Counted from the stretch's first letter, positions 34,189 through 44,367 are shown. The stretch is DNA of 64,000 bases from DASVRZ01 sp038228695 (GCA_038228695.1 JBBRPA010000005.1:37297-101296), one strand, 5' to 3'. The notes: generated by a model not told the origin, from the sequence alone. A program made the numbers and translations.

Positions 34189-34992
34189 ATGAAACGTCGC
34201 ATCCATTGGGTTCCCATTTTTCTCGCGTTGGCTTATGCGGCTTTTAAGTATTTCTCGGCGGAGAAATTTGTAAATCCGGAGACGGGCGAGGCGCATCGAG
34301 TGGGGATGTCGGAAAATCAAGAGCAACGTCTGGGGCTGCAAAGTTATCAGCAGGTCCTCTCGGAGGAACACGTCGTGAGCAGCGGGCCCGAGGTGGAAAT
34401 GGTGAAGCGGGTAGCGGGGCGGTTGGCGGCAGCGACGGGAGCGGCGGCGAAGAATTTCGAGTGGGCGGTGAGTGTGGTGCAGAGTGATCAGGTGAATGCG
34501 TTTTGTCTGCCGGGCGGGAAGATCGTGGTTTATACGGGCATCCTGCCGGTGGCGCAGGGCGAGGCGGGGCTGGCGACGGTGATGGGGCACGAGATGGCGC
34601 ACGCGACGAGTCGGCATGGTTCGCAGCGGATGCTCCAATCGCAGCTCATGCAGGCGGCGATGGCCGGGGCGCAATTTTCTGTGTCGGACTTGGATTATCA
34701 GCAACAGCGAACGGTCATCGCGTTACTCGGCGGCGCGGCGCAATACGGCGCGATCCTGCCGTTCTCGCGCGGGCACGAGACGGAGGCCGACAAGGTGGGG
34801 CTGATCTACATGGCCCGGGCAGGGTATGATCCACGGGAGGCAATCGAGTTTTGGAAGCGGATGGCGAAAATGGGTGGGCAAAAGCCGCCGGAGTTTGCCT
34901 CAACGCACCCGTCCGACGGGTCGCGCATCGCGAGTCTGGAGCGCCAGTTGCCCGAAGCGATGAAGATCTACGAGGCCAACCGGGTGCGATAG
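34189..34992 (+). CDS. M48-family zinc metalloprotease
   Basis: A 267-residue protease with an N-terminal hydrophobic segment (HWVPIFLALAYAAFKYF) acting as signal or anchor. The zinc site is GHEMAHATSRHG (H134, E135, H138), with the third ligand in ETEADKVGL (E197). The family includes BepA/LoiP-like periplasmic proteases that tend outer-membrane proteins, and the size and single anchor suit that group. The start at 34189 is chosen over TTG at 34183. Codon usage is visibly richer in GCG/CGG than the preceding helicase. Confidence 0.92.
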   Translation: MKRRIHWVPIFLALAYAAFKYFSAEKFVNPETGEAHRVGMSENQEQRLGLQSYQQVLSEEHVVSSGPEVEMVKRVAGRLAAATGAAAKNFEWAVSVVQSDQVNAFCLPGGKIVVYTGILPVAQGEAGLATVMGHEMAHATSRHGSQRMLQSQLMQAAMAGAQFSVSDLDYQQQRTVIALLGGAAQYGAILPFSRGHETEADKVGLIYMARAGYDPREAIEFWKRMAKMGGQKPPEFASTHPSDGSRIASLERQLPEAMKIYEANRVR

Positions 34993-35037
34993 GAAATATC
35001 GTTTGCGGCATTCTGCGGTCGTTCGTAAGTAGGAGCG

Positions 35038-38000
35038 GTGCCAAAACGTATCGTTCTTCTTCTTCTCGCGATTTTCCTTTCTGGAATGGCCCATGCCCAA
35101 GTTGGAACAACGCCTCAAGAGGGATTGCGCGACAACACGCCGCGGCTTCATGCCTTGATTCATGCGACCGTGGTGATCGCCCCCGGGAAAGTGCTCCGGG
35201 ACGCGAATTTGGTCCTCCGAGATGGTTTGATTGTGAGCGTGGATTCCAATCCGCCCCCGGCCGATGCCCGGGTCTGGGACATGACCGGGAAAACGATTTA
35301 CCCGGGCTTCATCGACTCGTATTCCCGGATCGGGTTGCCCAAATCGTGGCGTCCCCTCCCAGAACGTCCGCCCAAGAACGACGAAAACTCGGACGAGAAG
35401 GAACCACCGCCAGACCCGGCAACGGGCGCGTCGCATTGGAATCCAAAGGTCACGCCGGAACGCAACGCGGCGGAGGTGCTCAAGTTCGAGAAAGACGAGA
35501 TCGAGGCGGCGCGTGGGCTGGGTTTCACTGCGGCTTGGGTGGTGCCCGGGCGAGGGATCCTTCGTGGCACCAGCGCGGTGATTAATCTCTCCGGCGCGGC
35601 CCCGAATGCCTCGCTTCTGCAGCCACAGGCTGCCCAGCACGTGGCGTTTGAAATCAGCGAGGGCGAAGGCGTCTATCCCACTTCCCTCATGGGATGCATC
35701 GCGCTCATTCGGCAGACTTTGCTCGACGGACAATGGCAGGCCGCCGCGGAGAAAAACGCCGCGGTCGGGGAACGGCCCGCTGCCAACCGCTCCCTCGACG
35801 CGTTGGCGGGTCCGCTCTCGGGAAAAGACACCGTGGTTTTTGAGACGGGTGATGAGCTCGATTTCCTCCGCGTGGCCCGGATCGCCAACGAGTTCCGCCT
35901 GCAAACCGCCATGTTAGGAAACGGCTATGAATACCGCATGCTCGGTTCCCTGAAAAAAATCAACGCACCGCTGATTTTGCCGCTGAACTTCGCGGAAACT
36001 CCGGACGTCGAGACACCGGAGAAAGCCCTCGATGTGAGTCTAGCTGCACTGGAGCACTGGGATCTCGCCCCAGGGAATGCAGCGCGCGTGGAGGCAGCGC
36101 AAATTCCTTTCGCATTCACCTCAGCCGGATTGCACGACCCGAAGAAAGAGTTCTGGACCAACCTCCGTCTCGCCGTCAAACGCGGGCTTTCTGAGGACGC
36201 CGCGCTGGCCGCGCTCACCATCACGCCCGCAAAATTGACCCGACTCGAATCATCGCTTGGGACAATTGTTCAGGGGAAAATAGCGAATCTCACTGTGGCA
36301 AGTGGCGATCTTTTTACGGACGGAGACGCCGTGATTCTCGGCACTTGGATCGATGGCAAAAATTTTGAGACAGACGCTGCTCGCCGGATCGACCTGCGCG
36401 GCGGATGGAAGCTAACTTTTAGCCACCCTGCGCCGGCTGCGGTTGATCTAACAATCGAAGGAACTGCGGAATCACCCACCGCAAAACTTCACGAAGAAGC
36501 CCTCACAATCGCGTCCGACGGAAAGGAACTGGTCATCCTCGGATCTAACAAAGTGTTCGGACTCGCCGGGGAAGGAATTCTCCGTTTGGGTGGTTTGGTC
36601 GGAAACGAAAACGCCACTGGCGTGGCCCAGCTCTCCGATGGCGCCGAAATCACGTGGACTCTCGCTAGGACCAAACCATTTATTCCAAAAAAAGAGGAGA
36701 AAAAACCTGATCTGAGAGACGTGGGAGAGTCCATTCCAGAAGTTTATCCCGCGGGCGAATACGGCCGGTCTGCTCCGCCTCCACAACCGACGGTTCTCCT
36801 TCGCAATGCGACGATCTGGACATCCGGCCCGGACGGCCGCCTGAATAATACCGACCTCCTCATCGAGCACGGGAAGATTTCCAAGATCGGTAAAAGTCTC
36901 GTCGCGCCACCCAATGCGCAGATTATTCCCGGCGAGGGCTGTCACGTCACACCGGGCATCGTCGATTGCCACTCGCACACCGCGATCAACGGAGGAGTCA
37001 ACGAACGGGGTTCCGCTGTTAACGAGGCGTCGTCAGCCGTGACCAGTGAGGTGCGGGTGGGAGATGTGATCGATGCGACGGACATCGCGCTTTATCATCA
37101 ATTAGCCAGCGGGGTGACCACGATCAACCAACTTCACGGATCGGCTAATCCGATCGGCGGACAAAACTCTGTCATCAAACTGCGTTGGGGCGGATTGCCG
37201 GACGATTTTCGCTGTGAGGGCGCGATGCCCGGAATCAAATTTGCCCTCGGGGAAAACGTTAAGCAATCGAACTGGGGCGACAAGTTCACCTCCCGTTATC
37301 CGCAAACCCGGATGGGTGTTTTTCAAATCCTGCGCGATACCTTTCTCGCTGCTCGCGATTACGAAAAGCAACTTGCTGAGGGAAAGAAAAACAATCGACC
37401 CGTCCGGCGTGACCTCCGACTCGAGACCGTCCTCGAAATCCTTAATCAGAAGCGCGTCATCCACATCCACTCCTATCGGCAGGACGAAGTGCTAGCCTTT
37501 ATCCGACTTGCGCAGGAGTTCAAATTTACCGTCGCGACTTTCCAACACATTCTCGAAGGCTACAAAGTCGCTGATGAGATCGCTAAACTCGGCGCGGGCG
37601 CGTCCTGCTTTGCGGATTGGTGGGGCTACAAATTCGAGGTTTACGATGCCATTCCTACCAATGGCGCCATCCTGCACGAAGCTGGGGTGCTAACTTCGTT
37701 CAACTCGGACAGTAACGAACTCGCCCGACGGCTCAATGTTGAGGCGGCCAAGGCGGTCAAATACGGCGGCCTGAGCGAGGAAGAGGCGCTCAAATTTGTC
37801 ACCATCAATCCAGCCCGTCAGTTAGGCATCGGCGACCATACGGGATCTCTTGAGACGGGGAAAGACGCGGATTTTGTGATCTGGAACGGGTCTCCGCTCT
37901 CGACCTACTCTGCCGTGCTGCAAACGTGGATCGAGGGGCGGAAATATTTCGATCACGAATCCGATCGGGAACAGCAAAAGCAAGACAACGCGCTGCGCGA

Positions 38001-38214
38001 GAAATTGATCCAGAAAGCCCTTGCGATCCGATTGTCCGACGGAGAAAAAGACAAGCCAGACAAAGAAGACGGCGCGGCGGACGCCGAGGAACCCAGCTTC
38101 CGCGCACTGCTCAACCAACAGAATCGTCTCCATTGGTGGGCCGAATTTCGCAGCCTCTATCACAACGGCGGCGATCGCCATAACTGCACTAACCTCGCGC
38201 ACCAATGGAGATGA
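35038..38214 (+). CDS. Exported two-domain amidohydrolase-like protein
   Basis: A 1058-residue protein with a signal peptide (VLLLLAIFLSGMAHAQ) and two amidohydrolase modules. The first (about 35-440) begins GKTIYPGFIDSYSRIGLPKS, where the usual HxH metal motif is replaced by SYSR, and it looks catalytically dead. The second (about 580-1010) has VTPGIVDCHSHTAINGG with HSH, then VIHIHSY, FQHILEGYK and FNSDSNE, so its metal site looks complete. It ends in a Lys/Asp-rich tail. The start is GTG at 35038. The next gene overlaps it by 10 bases and encodes a related protein. Confidence 0.85.
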   Translation: MPKRIVLLLLAIFLSGMAHAQVGTTPQEGLRDNTPRLHALIHATVVIAPGKVLRDANLVLRDGLIVSVDSNPPPADARVWDMTGKTIYPGFIDSYSRIGLPKSWRPLPERPPKNDENSDEKEPPPDPATGASHWNPKVTPERNAAEVLKFEKDEIEAARGLGFTAAWVVPGRGILRGTSAVINLSGAAPNASLLQPQAAQHVAFEISEGEGVYPTSLMGCIALIRQTLLDGQWQAAAEKNAAVGERPAANRSLDALAGPLSGKDTVVFETGDELDFLRVARIANEFRLQTAMLGNGYEYRMLGSLKKINAPLILPLNFAETPDVETPEKALDVSLAALEHWDLAPGNAARVEAAQIPFAFTSAGLHDPKKEFWTNLRLAVKRGLSEDAALAALTITPAKLTRLESSLGTIVQGKIANLTVASGDLFTDGDAVILGTWIDGKNFETDAARRIDLRGGWKLTFSHPAPAAVDLTIEGTAESPTAKLHEEALTIASDGKELVILGSNKVFGLAGEGILRLGGLVGNENATGVAQLSDGAEITWTLARTKPFIPKKEEKKPDLRDVGESIPEVYPAGEYGRSAPPPQPTVLLRNATIWTSGPDGRLNNTDLLIEHGKISKIGKSLVAPPNAQIIPGEGCHVTPGIVDCHSHTAINGGVNERGSAVNEASSAVTSEVRVGDVIDATDIALYHQLASGVTTINQLHGSANPIGGQNSVIKLRWGGLPDDFRCEGAMPGIKFALGENVKQSNWGDKFTSRYPQTRMGVFQILRDTFLAARDYEKQLAEGKKNNRPVRRDLRLETVLEILNQKRVIHIHSYRQDEVLAFIRLAQEFKFTVATFQHILEGYKVADEIAKLGAGASCFADWWGYKFEVYDAIPTNGAILHEAGVLTSFNSDSNELARRLNVEAAKAVKYGGLSEEEALKFVTINPARQLGIGDHTGSLETGKDADFVIWNGSPLSTYSAVLQTWIEGRKYFDHESDREQQKQDNALREKLIQKALAIRLSDGEKDKPDKEDGAADAEEPSFRALLNQQNRLHWWAEFRSLYHNGGDRHNCTNLAHQWR

Positions 38215-39548
38215 ATCGGAGAATCCTAACAAGTCTCGTCGTTGCTCTGCTTGGTTTTTCCGGCGCTCCCGGTCTGCGCGCGAACGACATGATTCCGGCT
38301 CCGCCGCAGTCGCATCCAATTCTCTTTAGAAACGCAACGATCCACCCGGTATCCGGCCCCGATCTAGCTAGATCAGACCTTCTCATCGACAAGGGACGAA
38401 TTGTTCGCATCGGCGCCGGTTTGGAAACTCCCGCAGGGGCAGAGGTAATCGATGTGACCGGTAAACACATCTACCCCGGATTGATCGCAGCGGATTCCAG
38501 TATCGGCTTGCAGGAGATTGGAGCCGTGCGCGCGACCACCGATCTTGCCGAACCTGGCGACCTAAATCCTAACGCCCGGGCCGAGACATCAGTCAATCCC
38601 GACAGTGAACTTATTCCCGTGACACGTTCGAACGGAATCCTTGTTGCGCTCAGCGTTCCACAGACCAGCGGCGGCCTGATTGCCGGAACATCCGCCCTGA
38701 TTGAATTGGACGGCTGGACCTGGGAACAAATGACAGTGCTGGCTCCAGTCGGCCTTCATATTTTTTGGCCCGGGTGCGTGATTGAAAACGACCCGCGATA
38801 TCCGAAAACGCCGGAAGACCAGCGCAAGGACCTGCGCGAGAAATTGCACATCCTCGACGAAGCCTTCGCCTCGGCCCGGGCTTACGCTGCCGCTAAACTA
38901 GCTGCTCGCCCCGATTTCAAAACCGACGTCCGCTGGGAGAGCATGATTCCAGTAATCGAGGGTAAAGTGCCGATCATTGTTCATGCGAACGAAATCAAGC
39001 AGATCGAGTCGGCGGTTGATTTCGCCACGCGGGAAAAACTAACCATGATTCTTTCCGGTGGCGCCGACGCGTGGCGGGTGACGGATTTGCTCAAGAAGAA
39101 TCATATCCCGGTGATTGTTAGCTCGACCTTCGAAATTCCATTACGACGTCAGGATGGATTCGATATGGCGTTTTCCAATCCGGCAAAACTCGCAGCTGCT
39201 GGGGTCGCGTTTTGCATTGCGGCCTCAGGATCGGATGCAGAGGCGCCGCACTTGCGCAATCTGCCCTATCAGGCTGGCATGGCCGCAGCGCACGGGCTGG
39301 CACGGGAGGAGGCTTTGAAATCGATCACGCTCTATCCCGCGCAGATTCTCGGAGTGGGGGATCGCCTCGGATCTCTGGAGAGCGGAAAGGATGCGACATT
39401 GATTATTACCTCGGGCGATCCGATTGAAGCGACGACGAACGTCGAAGTGGCCTATATTGAGGGCAGGAAGATTGATCTAACTAATCGCCAAACTCGGCTC
39501 CATGAAAAATATATGGAGAAATACCGCCAGTTGCAGGGCGGAAAGTGA
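38205..39548 (+). CDS. Exported amidohydrolase-like protein lacking metal ligands
   Basis: A 447-residue protein with a signal peptide (ILTSLVVALLGFSGAPGLRA). It is related to the first module of the upstream gene: GKHIYPGLIAADSSIGLQE replaces the HxH metal motif with AADSS. The rest keeps the amidohydrolase fold: IIVHANEIKQIESAV, LKSITLYPAQILGVGDRLGS, and the exit strand LESGKDATLIITSGDPI. Since the motif is gone, catalysis is doubtful. A role as a structural or regulatory partner of the upstream enzyme is more likely. The start may also be ATG at 38211, which overlaps the previous stop as ATGA. Confidence 0.8.
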   Translation: MEMNRRILTSLVVALLGFSGAPGLRANDMIPAPPQSHPILFRNATIHPVSGPDLARSDLLIDKGRIVRIGAGLETPAGAEVIDVTGKHIYPGLIAADSSIGLQEIGAVRATTDLAEPGDLNPNARAETSVNPDSELIPVTRSNGILVALSVPQTSGGLIAGTSALIELDGWTWEQMTVLAPVGLHIFWPGCVIENDPRYPKTPEDQRKDLREKLHILDEAFASARAYAAAKLAARPDFKTDVRWESMIPVIEGKVPIIVHANEIKQIESAVDFATREKLTMILSGGADAWRVTDLLKKNHIPVIVSSTFEIPLRRQDGFDMAFSNPAKLAAAGVAFCIAASGSDAEAPHLRNLPYQAGMAAAHGLAREEALKSITLYPAQILGVGDRLGSLESGKDATLIITSGDPIEATTNVEVAYIEGRKIDLTNRQTRLHEKYMEKYRQLQGGK

Positions 39549-39585
39549 TCTGGGAAACACCGGGCGAAAAGGTGAAAGTGACCTA

Positions 39586-42500
39586 TCAATTTCCGATCGT
39601 CACGTTAAGCGAATACTCCGACGTGTTGAGACTGGGATCGGTCGCCGTCGCGGAGACTTGGTCGCCCACTGGGTAAGCGGTGGTGAAATAGCCGCTAAAA
39701 CTGCCGTTGCCGGTGGCATCCGTGACAACGGTTGTGTAGCCGAGGAAATAGCGGCACCCGCCGTGTTGCGAAGCATCGCCCGATGGTCCGCGGTAGAGAT
39801 CGATGCGGTAGGACTTATTGGGAAGGCTATTGAGTGTGCCGGAAAACGTGGTCTGCGTTGCGCCGCTGATCACGGATGTTAGCACGGGAAAGTTTTGCAG
39901 CTGATTTGGACCGGTGTCGGCGTCGCCAGTATCGTTTGCCGTGACCCCAAAAAAATCTTCTACGCCGCCGAAGAGATTGATCGCAAGTTGGCTATTGTTA
40001 AAGATGGCATTGCGAACCACTCGGTTGCCGGCGCCTGCCGTGTCGAAAAGATCGATTCCACGGAGGAGATTGCCCGAGATGGAATTTCCTTCGCCGGAAT
40101 TGAGCCCGCCAATCCGGTTGTCGTGCGCTCCATCGTAGAAGGCGATGCCGCTCCATTGGTTTCCAATGCTCACGGAGGAATTAGCGCTCAGGCCAATAAT
40201 GTTATTGGCGATGAGATTGCCTGAGCTGTTCGTCCCGCCCAATGAGATGCCGTAATTTCCGTTCCCGGAAATCACATTTGGATAGCTAGGTTTCCCGATA
40301 AAATTAGAACGGGCGTTGAAGACGTCGATGCCCGACCAGGCGTTTCCGATGGCAGCGGTGCCGGAGGAATTGAGGCCGATGAAGTTATATTCGATTGTGT
40401 TGCCCGACGTGTCGGGGTCGCCCAGCGTAATGCCGTGGTTGGTGTTACCCGAGATGATGTTTCGCTCTGCGGAGGACGTGCCGCCGATGATGTTAGCAGT
40501 CGCTCCGCCGAAGACAGCAACGCCTGCTCCGACGTTGGGGACCGCCGCCGATCCGGTCAGACTGAGGCCGATGTAGTTTTGCGAAACACGATTGTTAGAT
40601 GTGCCTCCACCGCTCAGACCAACGCCGCGATAATTGTTTCCGGAAATGACGTTGCGTGAACCGGCGGCTGCGCCTCCAATCGTGTTGCCGGCCGCACCGC
40701 CATAAATCTCCACGCCGACGTTGTTAGGTCGAGGACTGGTTCCATTCGTGCCAACGCCAATGAAATTTCCCACTACACTGTTTCCGTTCGTGCCGGAGCC
40801 GTTGATGCTGATGCCCTGATAGCTGTTCCCGCCGATGAAATTGCGGGCGCTGGTCGTCGTGCCGCCAATTTGGTTGTTAGTCGCTCCTCCCCCGATTTCG
40901 ATTCCACTCGCTTGATTCCCGATTACATTCGTCGCGCTGAAATTTAGTCCAATGTAGTTTGCAGAAATGATGTTTCCACTGGTGTTGGGATCAACGATGA
41001 AGACGCCTTGGTAACGGTTGCCAGAGATGGTGTTGCGTGCGGTGGTTGCCGACCCGCCGATGGTGTTAGCGTTGGCTCCGTTGGAGATTTGAACGCCGGC
41101 ATACCCGTTGCGCAGCGCCGCTAGGCCAGTATTGGCGAGGCCGATAAAATTACCCTTTACCGTATTCAAGGTACTTCCTGCGCCGGTGATGGAGACTCCG
41201 TGGTAGGTGTTTCCGGAAATGATGTTGCGTTGCCCAGAGGTGTCACCACCAATCGTGCTGTTGCTGGCATTGTTGATTTCAATTCCAGAATACCCGTTAG
41301 GCAGTGCCACGTTGCCGGTCGAACGGGTGCCGATAAAATTACCCGTAACCATGTTGCCAGTGGTTCCAGCGCCAGAAATATAGATTCCGTTGCCACTGTT
41401 GCCCGAGATCGTGTTCCGATCGGTCGAGGTTGATCCGCCGATCCGATTGTTTTTCGCGCCTTCCAAAATGGCGATCCCGTCAAAGGCGTTGGGACTGGCC
41501 GTTCCACCGCCTGCATCGGTGCCTACGTTACAACCAAGAACTTGGTTGCCTGTAGCGGAAGTGCTTTTGATGAGGATTCCGTAGCCTGGAAAGCGGCTCA
41601 TGGCCAATCCTCGAACGGTGATGTTAGATCCGCGCAAGGTCAGACCCGGATCATAGAACTCCGGCTGAGGCATGAGGTTTCCAACTAGGTAGATGCCTTT
41701 GATCGTGGAGGCGATGCCGGGTTGGGAGGTTCCGTTGATGATGGTGTTGTTGCCAGGGGAGAAGAGCATGCCGGTTGGACGGATGACGAAATATTTTCCG
41801 GAGTAACCCGGGTCCGTAGTGGGGATGTTAAACGTGATGGTAGTCCCGGGATTGTCGAAAGCGTAGTAGAGAGCGGTCCGCAAGCTGCCGGGTCCGCTGT
41901 CTTTGGTGTTAGTAACGATGGATGAAAGCACGGGGCCCGCTCCGTAGAGCGACGCCATACCAGCGCGATCCGCTGGGCTAAGTGGACGATCACCCTGCTG
42001 TCCGTAGATGTTGAGAAACGCAGCATAAGCGGGTTTTGGCTCGATCGTGTTCAGACTGGCTGGATCGATGGAAAGCGAATTCCGCGAGTAATGCATCACC
42101 GAATAAAAATCGTAGGCGCCGTTGTTCGTGGAGGTGGGGATGAGTGTAAAGTTTCCATTTGTCGCACCGCCCGGGATGTTAGCAGCGAGAATGTTAACAT
42201 ACGTATCGCGATCGGAGCGTTGATGCTCGTGGATCAGGCCTAGGGTGTGCCCGAGTTCGTGGAGGAGGGTTCCACGATTCCAGCTTCCGATGTCGAACAA
42301 CTGCAAGGGTCCCACCATGCCCACGGCGGACTGCCCACCGGCAAAGGCGGAATTCCGCACCAACATGTAGTTTGCCTGCGTGGTGCGCTGGAGAAATTGG
42401 ACATTGGCAAAAGTGCTCCATTCGGTCGCAGCGTCGAGAAAGGCACGTCGGTGGGCAGAACTGACGGCTGCATCGAACGTGTAATAGACTTTGCCTCCGG

Positions 42501-42783
42501 TCCATTTGGTGAAAGCTGCCGGGACCGCCGATTGCGGTGTGGCGCTACGGGTGGATTTCCCTGCTAGTTTGTCTCGCCAGGCGCGGACGATGCCTGCGCG
42601 CACTTGCATGTCGCCTACGTTGACGAGGTCTTGGTCGCTGGTTGTCGTCTTGAGGAGTTGATTATAATAGTCGGCGCTGGTTGCAGCCGTGGTTTGCGCA
42701 GATGCGCCGGGAGACAACAGCATTGCCAAGGAGGACATCCCAACGGCGAAAGCAATGGAGAATGGACGGACGCATATGAACAT
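39586..42783 (-). CDS. Secreted astacin-type metalloprotease with parallel beta-helix repeats
   Basis: A 1065-residue secreted protein with a signal peptide (AVGMSSLAMLLSPGASAQ). The protease domain (about 75-290) has the full astacin zinc motif HELGHTLGLIHEHQRSDRD (H175, E176, H179, H185). A conserved start for the helix region, SIVTNTKDSGPGSLRTALYYA, follows near residue 290. About eight units of 60-65 residues then run from about 445 to 960, each with IGG, RN.ISGN, G..I.G.GT.GN.V.GNFIG and LPNGYSGIEI. The units form a right-handed parallel beta helix like those of pectinases and adhesins. The C-terminal ~90 residues form another beta domain. The substrate is unknown. Confidence 0.9.
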   Translation of the reverse strand: MFICVRPFSIAFAVGMSSLAMLLSPGASAQTTAATSADYYNQLLKTTTSDQDLVNVGDMQVRAGIVRAWRDKLAGKSTRSATPQSAVPAAFTKWTGGKVYYTFDAAVSSAHRRAFLDAATEWSTFANVQFLQRTTQANYMLVRNSAFAGGQSAVGMVGPLQLFDIGSWNRGTLLHELGHTLGLIHEHQRSDRDTYVNILAANIPGGATNGNFTLIPTSTNNGAYDFYSVMHYSRNSLSIDPASLNTIEPKPAYAAFLNIYGQQGDRPLSPADRAGMASLYGAGPVLSSIVTNTKDSGPGSLRTALYYAFDNPGTTITFNIPTTDPGYSGKYFVIRPTGMLFSPGNNTIINGTSQPGIASTIKGIYLVGNLMPQPEFYDPGLTLRGSNITVRGLAMSRFPGYGILIKSTSATGNQVLGCNVGTDAGGGTASPNAFDGIAILEGAKNNRIGGSTSTDRNTISGNSGNGIYISGAGTTGNMVTGNFIGTRSTGNVALPNGYSGIEINNASNSTIGGDTSGQRNIISGNTYHGVSITGAGSTLNTVKGNFIGLANTGLAALRNGYAGVQISNGANANTIGGSATTARNTISGNRYQGVFIVDPNTSGNIISANYIGLNFSATNVIGNQASGIEIGGGATNNQIGGTTTSARNFIGGNSYQGISINGSGTNGNSVVGNFIGVGTNGTSPRPNNVGVEIYGGAAGNTIGGAAAGSRNVISGNNYRGVGLSGGGTSNNRVSQNYIGLSLTGSAAVPNVGAGVAVFGGATANIIGGTSSAERNIISGNTNHGITLGDPDTSGNTIEYNFIGLNSSGTAAIGNAWSGIDVFNARSNFIGKPSYPNVISGNGNYGISLGGTNSSGNLIANNIIGLSANSSVSIGNQWSGIAFYDGAHDNRIGGLNSGEGNSISGNLLRGIDLFDTAGAGNRVVRNAIFNNSQLAINLFGGVEDFFGVTANDTGDADTGPNQLQNFPVLTSVISGATQTTFSGTLNSLPNKSYRIDLYRGPSGDASQHGGCRYFLGYTTVVTDATGNGSFSGYFTTAYPVGDQVSATATDPSLNTSEYSLNVTIGN

Positions 42784-43217
42784 AAGACTCCTCGGTTAAA
42801 CCTCCCACGAAGTTAAAACTCAAATTTAGTGACGGCAAGTTACAATGTTGTTGCGTTCACGGGGTTGACACTGCTTTCGGGGGGAAATATCTTTAACGGA
42901 AACCCGGCAAGGCTGTCTCGCTGCGGAATAGTTCTTTGCGACGTTTGAATTTGCCCTGTGATGTTCGAGATTCCAGGTATCAACTCCCGGACCGATATTT
43001 AATTAATCCTTGGAGACCGGTTTGGACGGTCAATGACAGGCCTTCATTGGAAGTCAGCCACCGAACCACAAGTCACCACCCTATCTTTGGGGGAACGGGA
43101 AAGGTGCCTAAACGGCATCGCGGGGCATATTCAGACGTCGTAAAAAACTGAGGGGCGGCACCGAAAATCGCGGATTTTCTGATTTCCTGATTCGGTTTCT
43201 TCGCGCAGGATGTGGAA
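42784..43217. other. 434-base intergenic region between the astacin gene and carA
   Basis: The region separates two divergent genes. No conserved protein is visible; the open frame at 42936-43151 has no family signal. It contains a good sigma-70-like promoter at 42865-42893 pointing toward carA, so about 310 bases would be transcribed before carA. No clear known riboswitch or attenuator was recognised. Confidence 0.5.
42865..42893 (+). promoter_or_regulatory. Putative sigma-70 promoter upstream of carA
   Basis: A perfect TTGACA (42865-42870), a 17-base spacer, and TATCTT (42888-42893). If used, it leaves an unusually long leader before carA at 43218. Confidence 0.5.
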
Positions 43218-44354
43218 ATGAAGCGAGCAATTTTGGCATTGGAAGACGGAACGATTTTCGAGGGAGAGAATTTTGGCGGGAGCGGCACTTCCGTTGGTGA
43301 GATTTGTTTTAATACGTCGATGACGGGCTACCAAGAGGTGCTGACTGATCCGTCTTATCGAGGGCAAATCGTGACGATGACTTATCCGTTGATCGGAAAT
43401 TATGGGGTAACCCCGGAGGACGACGAGAGCGCCATGCCGCATGTCAGAGGGTTTGTGATCGAGGAGTTGGCCGAGTTGGCGAGTAATTACCGGTCGCATG
43501 AATCGCTTGGGGATTATCTCGCGCGTTGGAATATCTGCGGCGTTCAGGGGATTGACACGCGTTTGCTGACGAAACGGTTGCGGACGGCTGGTGCAATGAA
43601 GGCCTGCGTGACGACGGAACTCGCGACTGGGGCGGAAGCTGTGGCGCAGGCCCGCGCAGGGGCGGGGGTGACGGGCATGGATTTTGTTCGGGAGGTGACT
43701 ACGCCGGAGGCTTTTGCGTGGGATCCTAACGATAGCCAGAGTGCAGCGTGGGATGGCGTCGGTCATTTGCCGTTGCCGCCGATCCGGCACCGGATTGTGG
43801 CTTATGATTTGGGCATGAAGCGGAACATTCTGCGCCGCCTGCGGCAAAAGGGTTTTGCGGTTCACGTGGTTCCGTCTCAGACGAAAGCGGCAGACGTTTT
43901 GGCGCTTAATCCCGATGGTATCTTCCTCTCGAACGGTCCAGGCGATCCGGCTGCGCTGGACTATGTTTTTTCCGAGGTCCGGCAACTGATGGGCTGCAAA
44001 CCGATTTTTGGAATTTGTCTTGGACACCAAATGCTCGGGCACGCTTTTGGCGGGAAGACCTTTAAGCTGAAATTTGGGCATCGGGGAGGGAACCAGCCGG
44101 TTCAGGATGTGAAAACCGGAAAGGTGGCAATTACTGCCCAGAATCACGGGTTCGCGGTGGACGCGGATTCGCTTCCGCCAGAAGTCGAGGTAACCCATAT
44201 TAACCTGAATGACGGAACCGTCGAGGGACTGCGGCACAAGGAATTGCCCATTTTTAGTGTGCAGTATCACCCGGAGGCAGCGCCTGGGCCGCACGATGCG
44301 ACCTATTTTTTCGACGAGTTTGCCAAACTCATTGATAGTCAGAAATCAGAGTGA
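43218..44354 (+). CDS. carA: Carbamoyl-phosphate synthase small subunit
   Basis: Hydrolyses glutamine to supply ammonia to CarB for carbamoyl phosphate, feeding arginine and pyrimidine synthesis. The 378-residue product begins MKRAILALEDGTIFEGENFG. The glutaminase triad is present: C267 in IFGICLGHQMLGH, plus FSVQYHPEAAPGPHD near the end. AGGA lies 7 bases before the ATG at 43218; the in-frame GTG at 43212 is less likely. carB is not adjacent, which is uncommon but known. Confidence 0.96.
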   Translation: MKRAILALEDGTIFEGENFGGSGTSVGEICFNTSMTGYQEVLTDPSYRGQIVTMTYPLIGNYGVTPEDDESAMPHVRGFVIEELAELASNYRSHESLGDYLARWNICGVQGIDTRLLTKRLRTAGAMKACVTTELATGAEAVAQARAGAGVTGMDFVREVTTPEAFAWDPNDSQSAAWDGVGHLPLPPIRHRIVAYDLGMKRNILRRLRQKGFAVHVVPSQTKAADVLALNPDGIFLSNGPGDPAALDYVFSEVRQLMGCKPIFGICLGHQMLGHAFGGKTFKLKFGHRGGNQPVQDVKTGKVAITAQNHGFAVDADSLPPEVEVTHINLNDGTVEGLRHKELPIFSVQYHPEAAPGPHDATYFFDEFAKLIDSQKSE

Positions 44355-44367
44355 TACAGTTTAGGAA

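Noticed and set aside
40000..41500. Regularly spaced DNA repeats resembling a CRISPR array
   Set aside because: They are the codons of the beta-helix units in a single open reading frame, with unit length near 190 bases and no conserved direct repeats of CRISPR size.
42936..43151. A 71-residue open frame before carA
   Set aside because: Composition is not protein-like and it shows no known motif.
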